Assembly (NCBI GenBank): GCA_965221635.1
Contig: OZ244902.1
Coordinates: 1,612,001-1,676,000, forward strand
DNA: 64,000 bases
Source of the DNA: JAAXHB01 sp965221635
GTDB taxonomy: Bacteria; Actinomycetota; Acidimicrobiia; Acidimicrobiales; Aldehydirespiratoraceae
Reading direction: 5' to 3'
Program-made: the position numbers and the translations under genes
The notes under the pieces: generated by a model
What the model was told of the DNA's origin: nothing
Seen by the model: the letters and a program-made list of their open reading frames with translations, nothing else
The model's database searches: none
Shown: piece by piece, positions 45,310 through 53,250 of the stretch
How the letters are laid out: each line of letters starts with the position of its first letter
Position numbering within the stretch: position 1 is the first letter of the stretch

Positions 45310-45338
45310 ACGATCGTGTTCGTGTTTGTGTGTGTCAA
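45310..45338 (-). promoter_or_regulatory. Sigma-70-type promoter for the 57-aa gene
   Basis: On the minus strand TTGACA (45338-45333), a 17-bp spacer and GATCGT (45315-45310). The -35 is a perfect consensus; the -10 keeps only A2 and T6. Confidence 0.45.
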
Positions 45339-45398
45339 GCGTTGTGGCGGAGACTTGCGTTTGCCCGTGCGACGCGAACATGAAAGTATACGTAAACA

Positions 45399-45474
45399 TC
45401 ATTGAATTCACTAGAACTTCTGCCTGTCGGTCGTTCGGGGGCATCGCAGAAGGACTCGTGATGCTTGGTGACGC
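45399..45474 (+). repeat. Duplicated leader, copy 2
   Basis: Second copy of the leader at 43853-43929, again ending in a ribosome binding site (AGAAGGA) and ATGCTTGGTGACGC. The frame that starts here (ATG 45461) encodes only 37 residues, unlike the 323-aa gene after copy 1. Confidence 0.7.
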
Positions 45475-45549
45475 CAGTCGTACCATGGACTTATGGTCGG
45501 GACGGGTCTACCCCTTTGAGTGGGACGAAGCCGGTGACCTTGACGCTGC

Positions 45550-45768
45550 ATGCAGGGATCGGAGGCCGTGGTGAGACGAATCGTGCGGGAGATCTGCTTG
45601 AGGCTCTTGCCCGCGCGGCGAGGGCGGGCTGCGATGCATGGACGGTCGACGCAGGCGGAGCGACGAGCCTTCGCCACGAGGGCCGAGGCCCTTAGGACGC
45701 GGCTGCGCTCCACGGTGGACAGCACCGAAGGGATCCGAGCCGACCGCGATCGCGACACATTCGAGTGA
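45550..45768 (+). CDS. Small basic protein candidate coupled to the PPOX gene
   Basis: A 72-codon frame from ATG 45550 whose TGA overlaps the next gene's GTG start by 4 nt (GTGA). The peptide is highly charged and helical (AERRAFATRAEALRTRLRST) and ends VDSTEGIRADRDRDTFE. This tail loosely recalls the STELIREDRDR ends of VapB-type antitoxins, but no VapC is adjacent. No clear ribosome binding site is seen. It may be a decayed gene. Confidence 0.25.
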   Translation: MQGSEAVVRRIVREICLRLLPARRGRAAMHGRSTQAERRAFATRAEALRTRLRSTVDSTEGIRADRDRDTFE

Positions 45769-46250
45769 CCACCCCCAACACAGCGAACTCAGGCCACCCC
45801 TCGGGCCGCGCACTCATGGACATGCTGGAGGGTGATCTTGGTGATCGGGTTGGGCGGGCTCGGGTGGCTGTTTTGGCTACTGTTCGTGAGGACGGGGTCG
45901 TGGACTTGGTGCCTTGCACGTTTGCATTTGAGGGCGACACGTTTGTGACGGCGGTTGATCACAAGCCCAAGACCACCACCAACCTGCAGCGGCTTCGCAA
46001 CGTGCGTTGCAATCCGCAGGTGACGCTTCTTGTGGATCACTACGACGACGAGGACTGGGGCCGGCTTTGGTGGGTGCGTATCCGGGGGCGTGCCGAAGTA
46101 CACGAATCGGGCCCTCGCTGGGAGCACGCCGTGAGCCTCCTTCGCGCCCGCTACCCCCAGTACGCCCAGCGGCCACCCCAGGGCGCCGCAATCGTGATCA
46201 CCTGCACCGAGGTGACCGGCTGGTCGGCCGGCCCCCCGATCAGCCCCTGA
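45765..46250 (+). CDS. PPOX-class F420-dependent oxidoreductase-like protein
   Basis: A 161-aa split-barrel flavin/F420-binding protein. Typical blocks: RVAVLATVREDGVVDLVPCTFAFEG, KTTTNLQRLRNVRCNPQVTLLVDHY and LWWVRIRGRAEVHESG, ending with ITCTEVTGWSA. This pattern fits the TIGR03668-type PPOX proteins of F420-using actinobacteria. The substrate is unknown. GTG 45765 overlaps a small upstream frame; ATG 45816 is an alternative start. Two LLM F420-type genes lie within 10 kb. Confidence 0.82.
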   Translation: MTTPNTANSGHPSGRALMDMLEGDLGDRVGRARVAVLATVREDGVVDLVPCTFAFEGDTFVTAVDHKPKTTTNLQRLRNVRCNPQVTLLVDHYDDEDWGRLWWVRIRGRAEVHESGPRWEHAVSLLRARYPQYAQRPPQGAAIVITCTEVTGWSAGPPISP

Positions 46251-46332
46251 CGTCGGCTTCCCCCACACGCCACGAGGGCGTCCGGACTCGGGGCTGATTG
46301 CGTGGGGGGCTGTGAGCCTGGTTGCTTCAACA

Positions 46333-46381
46333 ATGAAAATAGGCGCCGGCGTTATTTTCATAAAGCGCTGATTTTGAAAAT
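46333..46381. terminator. AT-rich palindromes between convergent genes
   Basis: A perfect 9-bp inverted repeat ATGAAAATA / TATTTTCAT (46333-46361) around a GGCGCCGGC core, followed by the palindrome ATTTTGAAAAT (46371-46381). They lie between the 3' ends of the PPOX gene (+) and the CoA ligase gene (-), so a bidirectional terminator is the simplest reading. Confidence 0.45.
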
Positions 46382-46425
46382 AACAATGGAGTACTGAGGG
46401 CCTTGCGCGGGCTGAGTGTGGGCGA

Positions 46426-48345
46426 TTACTGGTTGGCGAAGGTGGTGGTATTGGCGGAGCGGAGTTCGGACTTGAGGACTTTGCCCATTGCGTTGCGGGG
46501 CATCTCGCTCAGGACGAGGTAGCGCTTGGGGTGCTTGAAGCGTGCCAGGTTCACCAGGGCGTGCTCGAACTCCTGGGCCAGATCGGCGTCTGTGGGCAGC
46601 GCCTGGTTCGCCGCGCCTGTCGGGGCTGCACCCCCTTGTGGGCCTGTGGCGCCCTCGGACACCGGCGTCGCAGCGTTCAGCACCACGAATGCGGTTACGG
46701 CCTCGCCCAGGTCGCTGTGGGGGAGGCCCACCACCGCGGACTCTGCGACTGACGGGTGGGCGTCGAGGGCCTGTTCTATCTCCACGGGGTACACGTTCAG
46801 CCCGCCGCTGATGATCATGTCGCTTTGGCGGCCCTCCAGGGTGAGGCGGCCCTCGGCGTCGAGGTGTCCCACGTCGCCTGTGATGAACCATCCGTCGGGG
46901 GTGCGTGACTCCGCCGTGGCGTCGGGCCGGTTCCAGTAGCCGGGTCCCACTCCCGGGCCCTTTACCTCCACCACGCCCGGGGTACCCGCTTGCTGGGCGT
47001 CAGCCTCCACATGGCCATGTGTGCCTTCAACCTCTACCTCAAGGTGAAGCATGCCCTGGGCGTTCGCCCGCTCGGCGGGGGTGTTCTCCATTCCGGGCGC
47101 ACTTGTGCCGTCGGTGTCTGCGCCCACCACTCCGGGCATGCCGGGACCTTCAGAATCTGCATCCACCATTCCTGAGGCACTTGCACTCTCGGGGTCGGCT
47201 TCCGCTGGTGCTATGCGCACTTGGGTGTCGGGCAGGGCGAAACCCACTGTGCCTGGCACTCTTTGACCCTTGTAGGGGTTGGAGGTGAGCATGAGGGTTT
47301 CGCTCATGCCGTAACGCTCCAGCACTTCGTGGCCCGTGCGGGCCGCTACGGCACGGTGAAGCGCCGCTGTCATGGGTGCGGATCCCGACACCAGCAGGCG
47401 CACATTGGCGCACGTCTCCTCGTTGAAATCTTTGCGTTCCACCAGTCGGGCGTAATGGGTGGGCACGCCCATCATCACCGTGGCGCACCGCAGGCACCCC
47501 AGCACGGTGTCGGGATCGAAGCGGGAGGTGAGGATCAAACCGGCGCCCGAGGCCATCGCCGTGTGCAAGGCCACCATCAAGCCGTGTACGTGAAACAGCG
47601 GCAGCGTGTGCAGCAGCACGTCATCCGAACTGAACGCCCACTGCTCGCACAAGCTCAACGCGTTGTGGGTGAGGTTCGCGTGGGTGAGCATCGCGCCCTT
47701 GGGTCGGCCCGTGGTGCCCGACGTGTACACCAGCGCCGCCAGATCCCCGTCCTCGCTTGGCGCCACGCCACCCGCTCCCTCGAATCCGGCCGCCGTGGCA
47801 CGACGATCGTCATCCGTCGGCTTCACGCCTTGGTCTTCGTGCCCTGAACCGACCGGCTCGGCACCATTCACGCGGCTACCGGCGGCATCGTGCGTGCCGT
47901 CGGCGCAACCAGCGCCCGCGAGGGCGGCGGCAAGATCAGCCGAGCGAAGTGTCACGACCCCTGCGGGAGACCGAAGCGTGCGACTGTCGCCAAGCAGCGC
48001 AACCGCAGGCGAGCAGTCACCCACGAAATAGTCCAGCTCTGCGTCGGTGTAGGCGGTGTTCAACGGCACGTACACCGCGCCCAGGCGCAGCACCCCCAGA
48101 TAAAGCGCAATCACGTCCACGGATTTTGGAAGCTGCACCAACACCCGATCACCGGCCCGCACCCCGACATCGGCAAGCCAACAAGCCGCCCGCCACGACA
48201 ACTCGTGAATGTCGCCATAGGTGAGGACAGTCCGGCTCGAGGCTTCGCCGGCCCCGTGGCCCTCGGAGGCAGATGCCGGGGTGGTGAGGAAGGTCTTGGC
48301 CATGTGAGGTTCGAAGCGCCGGCGCAACACCTCGTAGAAGTTCAC
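46426..48345 (-). CDS. Malonyl-CoA synthetase-like acyl-CoA ligase (ANL superfamily)
   Basis: ATP-dependent ligase forming acyl-AMP and then acyl-CoA. Motifs: P-loop LVYTSGTTGRPKGAMLTHAN, ERYGMSETLMLTSNPYKGQR, GWFITGDVGHLD, and the C-terminal catalytic Lys in MPRNAMGKVLK. PLFHVHGLMVALHTAM and VMMGVPTHYARLV match the MatB (malonyl-CoA synthetase) subgroup. Two low-complexity insertions enlarge it to 639 aa: one before the P-loop, and one of about 75 residues rich in Gly, Ala and Met (ADSEGPGMPGVVGADTD) in the N-to-C-domain region. GTG 48345 starts VNFYEVLRRRFEPHM; the frame is open 72 nt further upstream without conservation. No malonate decarboxylase is nearby. Confidence 0.82.
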   Translation of the reverse strand: MNFYEVLRRRFEPHMAKTFLTTPASASEGHGAGEASSRTVLTYGDIHELSWRAACWLADVGVRAGDRVLVQLPKSVDVIALYLGVLRLGAVYVPLNTAYTDAELDYFVGDCSPAVALLGDSRTLRSPAGVVTLRSADLAAALAGAGCADGTHDAAGSRVNGAEPVGSGHEDQGVKPTDDDRRATAAGFEGAGGVAPSEDGDLAALVYTSGTTGRPKGAMLTHANLTHNALSLCEQWAFSSDDVLLHTLPLFHVHGLMVALHTAMASGAGLILTSRFDPDTVLGCLRCATVMMGVPTHYARLVERKDFNEETCANVRLLVSGSAPMTAALHRAVAARTGHEVLERYGMSETLMLTSNPYKGQRVPGTVGFALPDTQVRIAPAEADPESASASGMVDADSEGPGMPGVVGADTDGTSAPGMENTPAERANAQGMLHLEVEVEGTHGHVEADAQQAGTPGVVEVKGPGVGPGYWNRPDATAESRTPDGWFITGDVGHLDAEGRLTLEGRQSDMIISGGLNVYPVEIEQALDAHPSVAESAVVGLPHSDLGEAVTAFVVLNAATPVSEGATGPQGGAAPTGAANQALPTDADLAQEFEHALVNLARFKHPKRYLVLSEMPRNAMGKVLKSELRSANTTTFANQ

Positions 48346-48574
48346 CCCGCCATTGTGTCGCCCGTCGGACCGTTCGTGACCCGACTGCTCCAGTCGCGGG
48401 CATTGTGGTGATCCCACTCACTCCGGTCGCGCCCTCATCAACTGTTCAAGCTCACTTGAGCCGCAGCCGACGGCCAAGGCATCAGCCACGACGCATCCAC
48501 CAAACGGCGGCTTGCCCGCCGACTTGGTGACAACGCAGGCACCAGGATTGGTGGCGCTGGGCTAGAAAAGGAAC

Positions 48575-49762
48575 ATGAACGGCGGCCCGGTCAACTCGGC
48601 GGTGAACCCGGTTTTGGCCGCTGCGCGCACCTTGGGGCCACAAATCAGTGCTCGGTCGGCCGAAATCGAAGCGGCGGGCACGCTGCCACTCGATTTGGTG
48701 GACGCGATCCGGCCCAGTGGCGCGTTTCGCCAGTACGTGCCCGACGACCTTGGCGGGCCCGGCGTTACCGCCGTGGAGAGCCTCGAGGTGATCGAGGAGT
48801 TCGCCTATCACGACGGATCGGTGGGGTGGTGCGTGGCGATCGCCTCCACGTCGTCGCTCACGTCTTCGTACCTGCCCGACCCGTACGCCGCCGAACTGTT
48901 CGGACACGCCGACGCCATCGGCGGCGGTTTCGTGGCCCCACAAGGCAAGGCCCGCCCGGCCGACGGTGGCGGCCTGTGGGTGACCGGACGCTGGCAGTGG
49001 GGGTCGGGCACCAAACACTGCACCACGATCGCCGGTGGGTGCATGCTGGTGGACACCGACGGGCGCCGCCAACCTCGAAGCGACGGCCTGGCCGTGCCCT
49101 TCGCCTACTTCGAACCCGGCGACGTGACCTTCATCGAAACCTGGGACGTTGCCGGACTCGCAGGCTCCGGTTCGGTGGACTACTCCGTGACCGACGCGTT
49201 CGTGCCCGAAGGTCGATGGGTGCAAATCGGACGTGACCAGCCGGTGCGCAACAACGTGTGGTCGCGGTTCTCGTTCTTCGGGCTGCTCGCCGCGGGCGTG
49301 GCGGCCACCGCGGTTGGCATCGCCCGCCGCTCCATCGACGAACTCGTTGCACTCGCCCAGTCCAAACGCCCCCAGGGAAGCAAACGCACCCTGGCGGAAC
49401 GCTCGGCTTTGCAAGCAGCCACCGCCCAGGCCGAAGCGTCGCTGCGTTCCGCGTGGGCGTTCCTCACCGACACCACCGAAGACTGCTGGCAAACCGCCAT
49501 CGCGGGCCACGAACAAACCACCGAGCAGCGCCGCCTGATCAGGCTCGCCGCCTCCCACGCCACCCAAACATCGGCCGCGGTGGCGTCATCGATGTACACC
49601 AACGCCGGCGGCGCAGCCGTGTATCGCACCAGTCCACTGCAGCGCTGCATGCGAGACACCGCAGTGGCCACTCAGCACGCCATGGTGGCGCCCAGAACGT
49701 TCGAGATAGCCGGTCGGGGCCGCATGGGCTTCGACGTTGACCCCGACGGAATCCCAAGATGA
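48575..49762 (+). CDS. Acyl-CoA dehydrogenase-fold flavin-dependent monooxygenase/oxidase
   Basis: A 395-aa protein of the acyl-CoA dehydrogenase fold. RQYVPDDLGGPGVTAVESLEVIEEFAYHDGSVGWCV at the N-terminus and SGTKHCTTIAGGCML and DVAGLAGSGSVDYSVTDAFV in the middle match the HsaA/HpaB-type flavin monooxygenase subgroup rather than true dehydrogenases. The usual catalytic Glu of acyl-CoA dehydrogenases is not evident. AAAGGA precedes ATG 48575. The stop overlaps the following LLM gene by 4 nt, which suggests that the two act on one substrate, for example a steroid or aromatic compound; that is inference. Confidence 0.8.
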   Translation: MNGGPVNSAVNPVLAAARTLGPQISARSAEIEAAGTLPLDLVDAIRPSGAFRQYVPDDLGGPGVTAVESLEVIEEFAYHDGSVGWCVAIASTSSLTSSYLPDPYAAELFGHADAIGGGFVAPQGKARPADGGGLWVTGRWQWGSGTKHCTTIAGGCMLVDTDGRRQPRSDGLAVPFAYFEPGDVTFIETWDVAGLAGSGSVDYSVTDAFVPEGRWVQIGRDQPVRNNVWSRFSFFGLLAAGVAATAVGIARRSIDELVALAQSKRPQGSKRTLAERSALQAATAQAEASLRSAWAFLTDTTEDCWQTAIAGHEQTTEQRRLIRLAASHATQTSAAVASSMYTNAGGAAVYRTSPLQRCMRDTAVATQHAMVAPRTFEIAGRGRMGFDVDPDGIPR

Positions 49763-50748
49763 CCGCCACCCCTCAACCTGGGCACGGCAACGAACACCCC
49801 GCCCGGCTGCAGGTGGGGATCAGCACCCCTTGGGACTTGTGGACGCTGCGACAGCTCGAACAGCGGGGCCGACTGGCTCAAATCGCAGACTCGGGCATCG
49901 ACTTCGTGTTCACCGCCGATCATGTGAGCTTCCACGACGGTTCGGGCATGGACGGCATGATCTCGCTGGCGGCGCTCAGCGGGCTCGAACCTCGCCTCGG
50001 GTTGTACCTGGGTGTGTATCTGCTGGCCTTGCGCCACCCGGTGATCGCGGCTCGCCAGATCGCCACACTCGCCGAGGCAGCACCGGGACGGCTCACCGTG
50101 GGCGTGGGAGTGGGTGGCGAGGACCGCCACGAAATCGAGGTGTGCGAAATCGACCCCCGCACCCGAGGTCGCCGCACCGACGCCTCGCTTCGGCTGGTGC
50201 GACAACTGCTCGACGGCGCAACCGTGAACGGGGACGGCGAGTTCTTCCACTTCCAACAGGCGCGCATCAAGCCCGTGCCCCAACCCAGGGTGCCTTTCGT
50301 GGTGGGAGGACGAAGCGACGCGGCACTGCGGCGCGCCGCCCGGCACGGCGACGGCTGGCTGGCGGCGTGGTGTACCCCCGACAGGTTCGCCCGCAACGTT
50401 GCGACCGTGCAAGCAGAAGGCGAGGCGGCCGGGCGCAACCTCGGCGGCGCGGGGCAACCCCCGTGGCGTCACGGGCTGCAACTTTGGGCAGGTATCGGGG
50501 ACACACCCGAAGTGGGCCGCCAACACGTGGCCACAAGGATGAGCGGCTTCTACAAGCTGGACTTCAAACCCTTCGAGCGTTTCACCCCAACGGGCACCCC
50601 CCAACAGGTCGCCGAGTTCCTCGCGCCCTACGTGACAGCCGGTGCGTCCACCATTTGTTTGGCAACCTGCGGCCCCAGCCGCCAAGCCGAAGTGGAAGCC
50701 ACAGCCGAAATAGCCCACCTGCTTCGCGCCGGCCAGGCTGCCGGCTGA
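49759..50748 (+). CDS. LLM-class (luciferase-like) F420-dependent oxidoreductase
   Basis: A 329-aa TIM-barrel protein of the bacterial luciferase family. Features: DFVFTADHVSFHDG, LGLYLGVYLLALRHPVIAARQIATL, the cofactor-binding RLTVGVGVGGEDRHE, and PFVVGGRSDAALRRAARHGDGWL. In actinobacteria such proteins mostly use F420. The ATGA overlap couples it to the acyl-CoA dehydrogenase-fold gene. A second LLM gene at 54313 is only distantly similar, so they are not a recent duplication. Confidence 0.85.
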   Translation: MTATPQPGHGNEHPARLQVGISTPWDLWTLRQLEQRGRLAQIADSGIDFVFTADHVSFHDGSGMDGMISLAALSGLEPRLGLYLGVYLLALRHPVIAARQIATLAEAAPGRLTVGVGVGGEDRHEIEVCEIDPRTRGRRTDASLRLVRQLLDGATVNGDGEFFHFQQARIKPVPQPRVPFVVGGRSDAALRRAARHGDGWLAAWCTPDRFARNVATVQAEGEAAGRNLGGAGQPPWRHGLQLWAGIGDTPEVGRQHVATRMSGFYKLDFKPFERFTPTGTPQQVAEFLAPYVTAGASTICLATCGPSRQAEVEATAEIAHLLRAGQAAG

Positions 50749-50765
50749 GCCGAAGCCAACCGGCG

Positions 50766-51362
50766 ATGACCGAACAGCCCGCCGGCGCCGACACTGCCCC
50801 TGGCGCCGACTCTGCCCCCGGCGCTGACACTGCAAGCGAGAGCAGCCGCAACGTTGTGCTCACCGGGTTCATGGGAACGGGAAAGACCACCGTGGGTCGC
50901 ATCCTCGCCCGGCGTCTGGGCTGGGACTTCGCCGACACCGACAAGATGATCGAGTCGCGTCACGGGCCGATCCCCGACCTTGTGGCAACAGGGGACTGGT
51001 CACACTTCCGAGGTTTGGAACGACAGATCGCCCAAGAGTTGTCCAGCCGCCGCAACATGGTGATCTCAACCGGTGGACGGCTGATGCTGGACTCGCAGTG
51101 CGCGGCCTTGCTCGAACCGGTGAGCCACGTGGTGTGGCTGAAGGCGACCCCGGCGACCATCGTGGCAAGGGTGGTGGACGCTCCCGGCGCCGACCCGTCG
51201 AAGCGTCCGCTGCTCACCCAGGACGGCGCCGACCCCGCCGAGTCCGTGAACCGCCTGCTGAGACTCCGCCAAAATCAGTACGCCCGCTACCCGTCGGTGG
51301 ACACCGACAACCTGTCACCCGACCAGGTCGCCACCCAAGTCCTCGAACTGCTTCAACTCTGA
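50766..51362 (+). CDS. aroK: Shikimate kinase-like protein
   Basis: Phosphorylates shikimate at O3. The 198-aa protein has Walker A TGFMGTGKTTVGRIL, DTDKMIESRHG with the substrate Asp, SHFRGLERQ with the substrate Arg, SKRPLL (lid Arg) and RLRQNQYARY. The shikimate-binding GGG motif reads STGGRLML, with Arg replacing the third Gly. The first 27 residues are an Ala/Gly/Asp repeat tail (GADTAPGADSAPGADTA). It lies 17 nt after the LLM gene, far from aroB and aroE. The altered GGG leaves some doubt about substrate. Confidence 0.78.
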   Translation: MTEQPAGADTAPGADSAPGADTASESSRNVVLTGFMGTGKTTVGRILARRLGWDFADTDKMIESRHGPIPDLVATGDWSHFRGLERQIAQELSSRRNMVISTGGRLMLDSQCAALLEPVSHVVWLKATPATIVARVVDAPGADPSKRPLLTQDGADPAESVNRLLRLRQNQYARYPSVDTDNLSPDQVATQVLELLQL

Positions 51363-51450
51363 GGCAACCAACCCCACCCGCGCCCCACAGGGGATTTTCC
51401 GCCTTGTGCCGGTGACGCTTTCGAGGAATCCCGGGCGAATCACCCGCCGG

Positions 51451-52719
51451 CTATGCCGGTGAGGCGGTTTCGGTGGCTCGGGCGCGGTGCGACTTGGTCA
51501 CAAGCACCAAGGTGAGAATGCCGTAACCCAGGTAACCCACCGCCATCGGCGTGACCGTTCCCGAGACCTGGCTGGTGACGAGCGTCGCGAGCGCCGCCCC
51601 CACGCCCTGCGAGATGGCCCCGATCACCCCCGAAGCGGTTCCGGCCATGCGCTCCAACGGTTCGAGAGCCAACGAAATGCAAGTCGGGCGGATCACCGTC
51701 ATGCCCGCAAGGGCGGGCACGGTGAGCACCACCCAAAGCCAAAACGCCGGAACTCCGCCGGTGGCCAAGCACACCACCAGGAAAACGGCGCTCATCCCCA
51801 CGATCACCAGCGAAGAAGCCGAAGCCGTCCAACGCGCACCGTAAAGGAAGGTGGTGTGATGCGCGTACAGCAGCGCCAGTCCGATCACCAGGGAGAAACC
51901 GGCAAAGATCGGGGCGAACCACCGGTCCAGGCCGAACAGTTCGTCGATGACGAACTGCGCAGCGCCGAGATGAACGTAGAACGCACCGTCGGTGAAGGTG
52001 ATGGCCGCCATGTAACCCATGGTGCTGCGGGTGCCGAAAATGGCCTTTGCGGCGTGGCCGATGGCATGCATCTCCAGAGGCCTTCGCCGCTCCACCGGCA
52101 GGGTCTCGCCGAATGCCCGCAACCACAACGCAGCGACTGCGGCGAACAACACCCCCGAAACGAACACCGCCTTCCACCAGCCGGTGGACACCAACAACTC
52201 TCCGATGAACGGCGCCACCAGCGGCCCCAGCAGAAATGTCGCTGTCACCAGTTGCATCACACGCGCCAGGTGATCCCCGCCGTAAAGGTCGCGGGCCATC
52301 GTGGGGAACAAGGCGGCACAGGCGGCCGCTCCCAGCCCCCAAAGAACACGCGCCGCCAGCAGAAGTCCGAAAGTGGGCGCAAGCGCGGCGCACACCGCGC
52401 CCAGAGCGTAAACGCACAGCCCGGCTGTGAGCACCGGGCGTCGCCCGAACCGGTCGGCGAAAGGCCCGTAGAACACTTGCCCCAGCGCCAGCCCACCGAA
52501 GTAAACGGTGACCACCAAAGACACCCGACCGGCACCCTCGCTCAAGTTGAACTGTTCGCGCAGCAGATCGAACGCGGGCATCACCACGTCTATGCCCAAA
52601 GCGATGAGCGCTCCCACGAATGCGAGGAACACCACCAGATGGGCTTCGCTGTGGCTCCGACCGGCGATCACAGGCTCGGAGGCTCGCCGGTTAGTCCTGT
52701 GGTGCGGGGTGATTGCCAT
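51451..52719 (-). CDS. MFS transporter, Bcr/CflA drug-efflux type
   Basis: A 422-aa protein with 12 predicted membrane segments. It has the motif A loop GPFADRFGRRPVLT between helices 2 and 3, MPAFDLLREQFNLSEG after helix 1 and GPLVAPFIGELLV in helix 5, which are typical of the DHA1 Bcr/CflA subgroup exporting drugs or metabolites. ATG 52719 follows a minus-strand TACCCT -10-like element; GTG 52746 is an alternative. It is divergent from aroQ, with which it shares a 29-bp intergenic region, and convergent with aroK. Confidence 0.85.
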   Translation of the reverse strand: MAITPHHRTNRRASEPVIAGRSHSEAHLVVFLAFVGALIALGIDVVMPAFDLLREQFNLSEGAGRVSLVVTVYFGGLALGQVFYGPFADRFGRRPVLTAGLCVYALGAVCAALAPTFGLLLAARVLWGLGAAACAALFPTMARDLYGGDHLARVMQLVTATFLLGPLVAPFIGELLVSTGWWKAVFVSGVLFAAVAALWLRAFGETLPVERRRPLEMHAIGHAAKAIFGTRSTMGYMAAITFTDGAFYVHLGAAQFVIDELFGLDRWFAPIFAGFSLVIGLALLYAHHTTFLYGARWTASASSLVIVGMSAVFLVVCLATGGVPAFWLWVVLTVPALAGMTVIRPTCISLALEPLERMAGTASGVIGAISQGVGAALATLVTSQVSGTVTPMAVGYLGYGILTLVLVTKSHRARATETASPA

Positions 52720-52748
52720 TCGCAGCCACGCAGGGTAGTAAGGCACTC

Positions 52749-53204
52749 ATGAGCCTCTCGATCCTCGTTCTCAACGGACCCAACCTGGATCAACTCGGAA
52801 CACGCGAGCCCGAGGTGTACGGCACGGCCACACTCGCCGACATTATGTCCGCCCTGGTGGAATACGGCTCAAGCAGAGACGTGGCGGTGCAGCACTTCCA
52901 GTCGGCCATCGAGGGTGTGCTGGTGGATCAAATCCACAAAGCCGCGGCGGCTTCCCCAGCCGTTGACGGCATCGTGTTGAACGCCGGGGCGTTCAGCCAT
53001 TACTCGTACGCGTTGCGAGACGCCATCGCCGGGGTGCGGCTGCCGGTGGTGGAAGCACACCTGTCCAATCCGGCTGCTCGTGAGGAGTTCCGCCACACGT
53101 CGGTGATAGCGCCGGTGTGCGCGGGAACGGTCACCGGTTTCGGCGCCAACAGCTACCGCCTGGCGCTTGACGGGCTGATCTTGAGGCTCGGCGGCAGCCC
53201 CTGA
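52749..53204 (+). CDS. aroQ: Type II 3-dehydroquinate dehydratase
   Basis: Dehydrates 3-dehydroquinate to 3-dehydroshikimate. The 151-aa protein has LVLNGPNLDQLGTREPEVYG with the active-site loop Arg/Tyr, QHFQSAIEGVLVDQI, the catalytic-His region GIVLNAGAFSHYSYALRDAI, and VVEAHLSNPAAREEFRHTSV. NAGAFSHYS replaces the more usual NPGAYTHTS. With aroE, aroB and aroK it supplies steps 2-5 of the shikimate pathway, but from separate loci. LigD-type polymerase and LLM genes follow on the same strand. Confidence 0.9.
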   Translation: MSLSILVLNGPNLDQLGTREPEVYGTATLADIMSALVEYGSSRDVAVQHFQSAIEGVLVDQIHKAAAASPAVDGIVLNAGAFSHYSYALRDAIAGVRLPVVEAHLSNPAAREEFRHTSVIAPVCAGTVTGFGANSYRLALDGLILRLGGSP

Positions 53205-53250
53205 CCCGCAGGCCCCGCCCCCGAGCAACCGGCTTGTGGGAGCAGCGACG

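Larger units (their letters stand above)
44888..45764. other. 877-bp region with only small coding candidates
   Basis: No gene of recognised family. It holds a 57-codon minus-strand gene candidate (45077-45250) with promoter and inverted repeat, the second copy of the duplicated leader (45399-45474) leading into a 37-codon frame (45461-45574), and a 72-codon frame (45550-45768) overlapping the next gene. The stretch 44888-45076 shows nothing. Confidence 0.5.

Noticed and set aside
49737..50765. Long open frame continuing 5' of aroK across the LLM gene
   Set aside because: It is the +3 shadow of the LLM gene; only the part from ATG 50766 encodes a recognisable protein (shikimate kinase). The rest is Arg/Gly/Pro-rich, as expected for an out-of-phase high-GC frame.
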